Source of the DNA: Eubacterium sp.
Lineage (GTDB): Bacteria > Bacillota > Clostridia > Oscillospirales > Acutalibacteraceae
NCBI GenBank assembly: GCA_017463985.1
Contig: JAFUEH010000019.1
Coordinates: 1-34,888 of the forward strand
Length of the DNA: 34,888 bases
Direction of reading: 5' to 3'
Below are positions 32,475 to 34,888 of this stretch, piece by piece. Both the position numbers and the translations under genes were made by a program. Position 1 is the stretch's first letter. The number at the start of each line of letters is the position of its first letter. The notes beneath the pieces were generated by a model, which worked only from the letters and a program-made list of their open reading frames with translations, did not search any database and was not told the DNA's origin.

Positions 32475-34067
32475 ATGGCATTAGATGACATTTTGAACGA
32501 ATTTTTTGGCGAGGACGATGCCAAAAAAGAGGAAACAACAACAACCGAACCGGTAACGGATACCGCTGAAGCGGCACCGGAAGCGCCGGTAGCAGAAGCG
32601 GCACCGGAAGCACCAGTTCCTGAAACAACACCGGCTCCGGAAGCAACACCGGTTCCGGAAGTAACACCGGTTCCGGAAGCTGTACCGGTTCCACAGCCGC
32701 AAGCAATGCCGGAGAACGTATATTATCAACCGTCTGTTGCCGCCGCGCAGCCTGCTGCACCGACAGCTCCTGTGACACCGACAGCTCCTGCCGCGCCGGT
32801 GCTTCCGGCACCGCAGCCGAAAAAGAAGAGCAAAGCCGTGATTGCCATCATTGTCATCGCCGTTGTTTGCGCTGTGGTTGCGATCGTCGGCATGATGATG
32901 TCCACCGGCAACAGTACCGATGGGGATGATTCCGGCTCCTCGATCTTCGATTTTGAATACGGCGAGGATGAGGAGAACGACAACGACGTTGAAAATAATG
33001 AGGACGCACAGGTGTCTGTAAAGAGCAGTGATGAGGCTGCCAAGAAGGACGACGACGGTAATCTGACAGTTGCCGGCGTGGCCGCAAACAGTAAAGAATC
33101 CTGCGTCGGCATTACCGTGTATACGGAGCAAAACGCTTACAGCTATTTCTACAGCTATGGCCAGCAGGACGGCTCTGACGGTCAGGTGGCTTCCGGCGAA
33201 GGCTCAGGCGTGATCATGAGCGAGGCCAACGGCAAAACGTATATTATGACCTGCGCTCACGTGATCGCGGACGGCAGCTCCTTTACGGTAACGCTGGACG
33301 ATGATACGGAGTATGAAGCAGAGATGGTCGGCTACGACAGTCAAACAGATATCGGCGTGCTGTCCATCAAGGCGACCGGTCTGCAGGTGGCGGAATTTGG
33401 CGACAGTGACGACATCGAGGTCGGTGAGGACTGCGTGGCGATCGGCTGCCCCGGCGGACTGCAGTTTAAGAACAGCGTAACAAAGGGTATTGTTTCTGCG
33501 CTGGATGTACCGGTTTCCTCTTCGATCGGTTACAGTAACGAGTGTATTCAGGTCGACGCTGCGATCAACCCCGGCAATTCCGGCGGTGCGCTGTTCAATA
33601 TGCAGGGCCAGGTGATCGGCATCAATTCCTCTAAGATCGCTTCCACCGATTACGAGGGCATGGGCTTTGCCGTGCCGAGCAATACGGCGGTCGATACGGC
33701 GAATTCCCTGATTGCTAACGGCTATGTTGCCGGCAGAGCGAAGCTGGGTATCCAGTATAATACACTGGAAAATTACAATAGCGCCCAGTCTATTCTTTCC
33801 GCGCTGGCGGATCAGGGCTATGCCAATGCCGAGGGTACGATGGTCATTCAGGAGGTGGATCCTGCTTCTGATCTGAGCGGCAAGGTACAGCAGTATGATA
33901 TGATCGTGGCCGTCAACGATGAAACCATGACGTCAGTGGACGTGCTCACCTCGATCCTTTCCCAGAGCAAGCCGGGCGATACCGTTACCCTGACGATCGC
34001 CAGAATTGAGGGCAATCAGCTTTCTACCTTCGAGCTGGAATGTAAGCTGATCGAAAGCCAGGGCTGA
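32475..34067 (+). CDS. Membrane-anchored HtrA/DegP-like serine protease with PDZ domain
   Basis: A 530-residue protein. It begins with a cytoplasmic acidic start (1-30), then a low-complexity Ala/Pro/Glu/Val/Thr region (31-115) with repeating PEATPVPEVTPVPEA-type units. KKKSK is followed by a single membrane helix (121-141), then an acidic extracellular linker (about 148-195). The trypsin-like domain carries the triad His262 (CAHVIADG), Asp292 (TDIGVL) and Ser369 (NPGNSGGALF). A PDZ domain occupies about 425-525. Such proteases degrade misfolded proteins at the outer membrane surface. The AAAGGAG site and 32-base gap suggest co-transcription with the two-component genes. I assign no symbol because htrA and degP paralogues cannot be told apart. 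Confidence 0.94.
   Translation: MALDDILNEFFGEDDAKKEETTTTEPVTDTAEAAPEAPVAEAAPEAPVPETTPAPEATPVPEVTPVPEAVPVPQPQAMPENVYYQPSVAAAQPAAPTAPVTPTAPAAPVLPAPQPKKKSKAVIAIIVIAVVCAVVAIVGMMMSTGNSTDGDDSGSSIFDFEYGEDEENDNDVENNEDAQVSVKSSDEAAKKDDDGNLTVAGVAANSKESCVGITVYTEQNAYSYFYSYGQQDGSDGQVASGEGSGVIMSEANGKTYIMTCAHVIADGSSFTVTLDDDTEYEAEMVGYDSQTDIGVLSIKATGLQVAEFGDSDDIEVGEDCVAIGCPGGLQFKNSVTKGIVSALDVPVSSSIGYSNECIQVDAAINPGNSGGALFNMQGQVIGINSSKIASTDYEGMGFAVPSNTAVDTANSLIANGYVAGRAKLGIQYNTLENYNSAQSILSALADQGYANAEGTMVIQEVDPASDLSGKVQQYDMIVAVNDETMTSVDVLTSILSQSKPGDTVTLTIARIEGNQLSTFELECKLIESQG
32570..32715 (+). repeat. Imperfect short repeats encoding the Ala/Pro/Glu-rich segment of the protease
   Basis: Units built on GCACCGGAAGC and ACCGGTTCCGGAAG recur about ten times with point differences, encoding PEA/PVPE-type repeats before the membrane helix. 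They stay in frame and look like slippage-grown low-complexity coding sequence. Confidence 0.6.
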
Positions 34068-34113
34068 TCCTTCTGCGTATCTATTAATAATACGAAAAAA
34101 CGTTAATTCAGAT

Positions 34114-34151
34114 AAAGCAACAGCTCAGCCGAAAGGCTGAGCTGTTGCTTT
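34114..34151 (+). terminator. Terminator after the two-component/protease genes
   Basis: A 17-bp perfect stem (34114-34130 with 34135-34151) with a GAAA tetraloop. The arm ends GCTTT and is followed by ATATTC, so the T-run is short but the stem is very stable. It lies about 45 bases past the protease stop. Confidence 0.85.
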
Positions 34152-34200
34152 ATATTCTAATGTCTTTAGACAGTCCGGCACAAAGTGCAGGACAAAGAAC

Positions 34201-34217
34201 CACCCGCTATGCGGGTG
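34201..34217 (+). repeat. Left-end hairpin of the IS200-type element
   Basis: A perfect 7-bp stem CACCCGC/GCGGGTG with loop TAT. It shares its outer sequence with the right-end hairpin at 34858-34880, as expected for TnpA recognition. Confidence 0.7.
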
Positions 34218-34296
34218 CGCATCGAAAGTTATAAAAAAAATCTCCAATCTGGTACAATAAGGGTGTTCAGGTCTTAAAGCAACAGAAAGGAGAAAA

Positions 34297-34752
34297 ATGG
34301 CGAATAAATATAACAGTTTGTCGCATACGAAATGGTTGTGTAAATATCACATAGTCATAGTGCCAAAGTACAGACGAAAAGTGATATACAATCAGTATCG
34401 AAAAGACTTACAGGAAATCATAAGAACACTTTGCAAGTACAAAGGAGTAGAAATCATAGAAGGACACATGATGCCCGACCACGTCCACCTGCTTTTAAGT
34501 ATACCACCAAAAACAAGCGTGTCAAGTTTTATGGGATACCTAAAAGGCAAGAGTGCGCTGATGATGTTTGATAAACACGCCAATTTGAAATATAAATTTG
34601 GCAACAGACACTTTTGGGCAGAAGGGTATTATGTATCAACAGTTGGTCTGAATGAAGCCACCATTAAAAAATATATCCAAGATCAAGAGAAAGCGGATAT
34701 AGCCCAGGATAAATTGAGCGTAAAAGAGTACGAAGACCCCTTTGCAAAATAA
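34297..34752 (+). CDS. tnpA: IS200/IS605 family transposase (TnpA, Y1 HUH)
   Basis: A 151-residue Y1 HUH transposase of normal length. The HUH motif is HVHLLL (H62, H64) and the likely nucleophile is Tyr126 (ATIKKYIQDQE); GNRHFWAEGYYVSTVG is the usual conserved block before it. The enzyme cuts and rejoins single-stranded DNA at hairpin ends. GAAAGGAG precedes the ATG. All catalytic residues are present and no frameshift is seen, so the copy could be active. Codon use is more AT-rich than in the protease gene beside it, as expected for a mobile gene. Confidence 0.95.
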   Translation: MANKYNSLSHTKWLCKYHIVIVPKYRRKVIYNQYRKDLQEIIRTLCKYKGVEIIEGHMMPDHVHLLLSIPPKTSVSSFMGYLKGKSALMMFDKHANLKYKFGNRHFWAEGYYVSTVGLNEATIKKYIQDQEKADIAQDKLSVKEYEDPFAK

Positions 34753-34765
34753 CCCCTTTAGGGGT
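34752..34765 (+). terminator. Small hairpin at the end of tnpA
   Basis: ACCCC-TTTA-GGGGT begins at the last base of the stop codon. No T-run follows, so it may stabilise the mRNA end rather than terminate. Confidence 0.4.
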
Positions 34766-34808
34766 ATGCCAAAGAGGCAAATACATTAAGGCTTGAACAA
34801 AGTGAAAG

Positions 34809-34880
34809 CCCGCGCCTTGAGACGCGGGTTAGTAACAGGGCTTATAGCCCTTGTGCAAACCACCCGTTTGACGGGTGGTT
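34809..34880 (+). repeat. Cluster of three hairpins at the right end of the IS200-type element
   Basis: In order: CCCGCG/CGCGGG (34809-34814 with 34823-34828), AGGGCT-TAT-AGCCCT (34837-34851) and the terminal AACCACCCGT-TTG-ACGGGTGGTT (34858-34880). The last is the likely TnpA-recognised right-end hairpin, since its core repeats at the left end. The first two are unexplained. Confidence 0.65.
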
Positions 34881-34888
34881 ATGATTGA

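Larger units (their letters stand above)
34173..34888 (+). mobile_element. IS200-type insertion element (IS200/IS605 family, tnpA only)
   Basis: A single HUH transposase gene is flanked by subterminal hairpins of the kind recognised by TnpA. On the left is CACCCGC-TAT-GCGGGTG (34201-34217), preceded by AAC; on the right is AACCACCCGT-TTG-ACGGGTGGTT (34858-34880). Both share the AACCACCCG core. Another hairpin, GTCC-g-GCAC-AAA-GTGC-a-GGAC (34173-34193), may belong to the left end. There are no terminal inverted repeats or tnpB in the window, as expected for IS200. The exact cleavage sites and right boundary cannot be set here; the window may stop at or just inside the end. Confidence 0.8.

Noticed and set aside
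32570-32715. A CRISPR-like or tandem-repeat array
   Set aside because: The repeats are short, imperfect, in frame and without spacers; they encode low-complexity protein.
32481-33131. A long cysteine/arginine-rich minus-strand frame over the protease N-terminus
   Set aside because: It is the mirror image of the Pro/Ala repeat region and not a credible protein.

Overview
The window looks like chromosomal DNA of a low-to-mid GC, spore-forming member of the Bacillota, most likely class Clostridia. The reasons are a full-length SpoVT, a CpsC/CpsD-type split polysaccharide co-polymerase and tyrosine kinase, RNase Y, a QueT queuosine-precursor transporter, strong AGGAGG-type ribosome sites and sigma-A-like promoters. 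I cannot name genus or species from sequence alone.

Bases 173-19742 are one large cell-surface polysaccharide (capsule/EPS) locus. Its main operon runs on the minus strand from a clear promoter (19775-19803) through cpsC, cpsD, the initiating phospho-glycosyl transferase (cpsE type), two GT4 transferases, two membrane acyltransferases, a radical SAM/SPASM protein, a double GT4-GT4 fusion and a DUF115 (MptE/Maf-like) protein. It then crosses a decayed stretch holding a broken CMP-sugar synthetase gene, and ends with a Wzy-like polymerase and a GT2. A hairpin terminator at 5080-5108 separates it from a two-gene GT2 island on the plus strand (3014-5070). Beyond a divergent promoter pair, a CDP-glycerol glycerophosphotransferase family gene and the Wzx-like flippase run on the minus strand to the left end. 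The locus therefore has initiation, chain building, acyl decoration, flipping, polymerisation and length control, but no sugar-nucleotide biosynthesis genes. Those must lie elsewhere or have been lost.

Upstream of cpsC, about 380 bases without a protein gene hold a second promoter, a run of hairpins and a strong terminator. This looks like a small structured RNA or a regulated leader of the polysaccharide operon. To its right are spoVT, queT with a pseudoknot-capable leader (candidate preQ1 riboswitch), a TetR-type regulator, a secreted FN3-polysaccharide deacetylase, an ABC-F ATPase, a Dabb-domain protein, RNase Y and ilvC. These are mostly single-gene units, each with its own promoter and hairpin terminator.

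The right part (28896-34067, plus strand) holds a DUF815-type AAA+ ATPase followed by a response regulator, a sensor kinase and a membrane-anchored HtrA-like protease, which resembles a cell-envelope stress module. The window ends in an IS200-type insertion element with hairpin ends (about 34173-34888). The most distinctive observations are the remains of a CMP-nonulosonate-type activation gene beside a Maf/DUF115 protein, the structured RNA region before cpsC, the compact pseudoknot before queT, the GT4-GT4 fusion, and the radical SAM/SPASM protein embedded in the polysaccharide operon.
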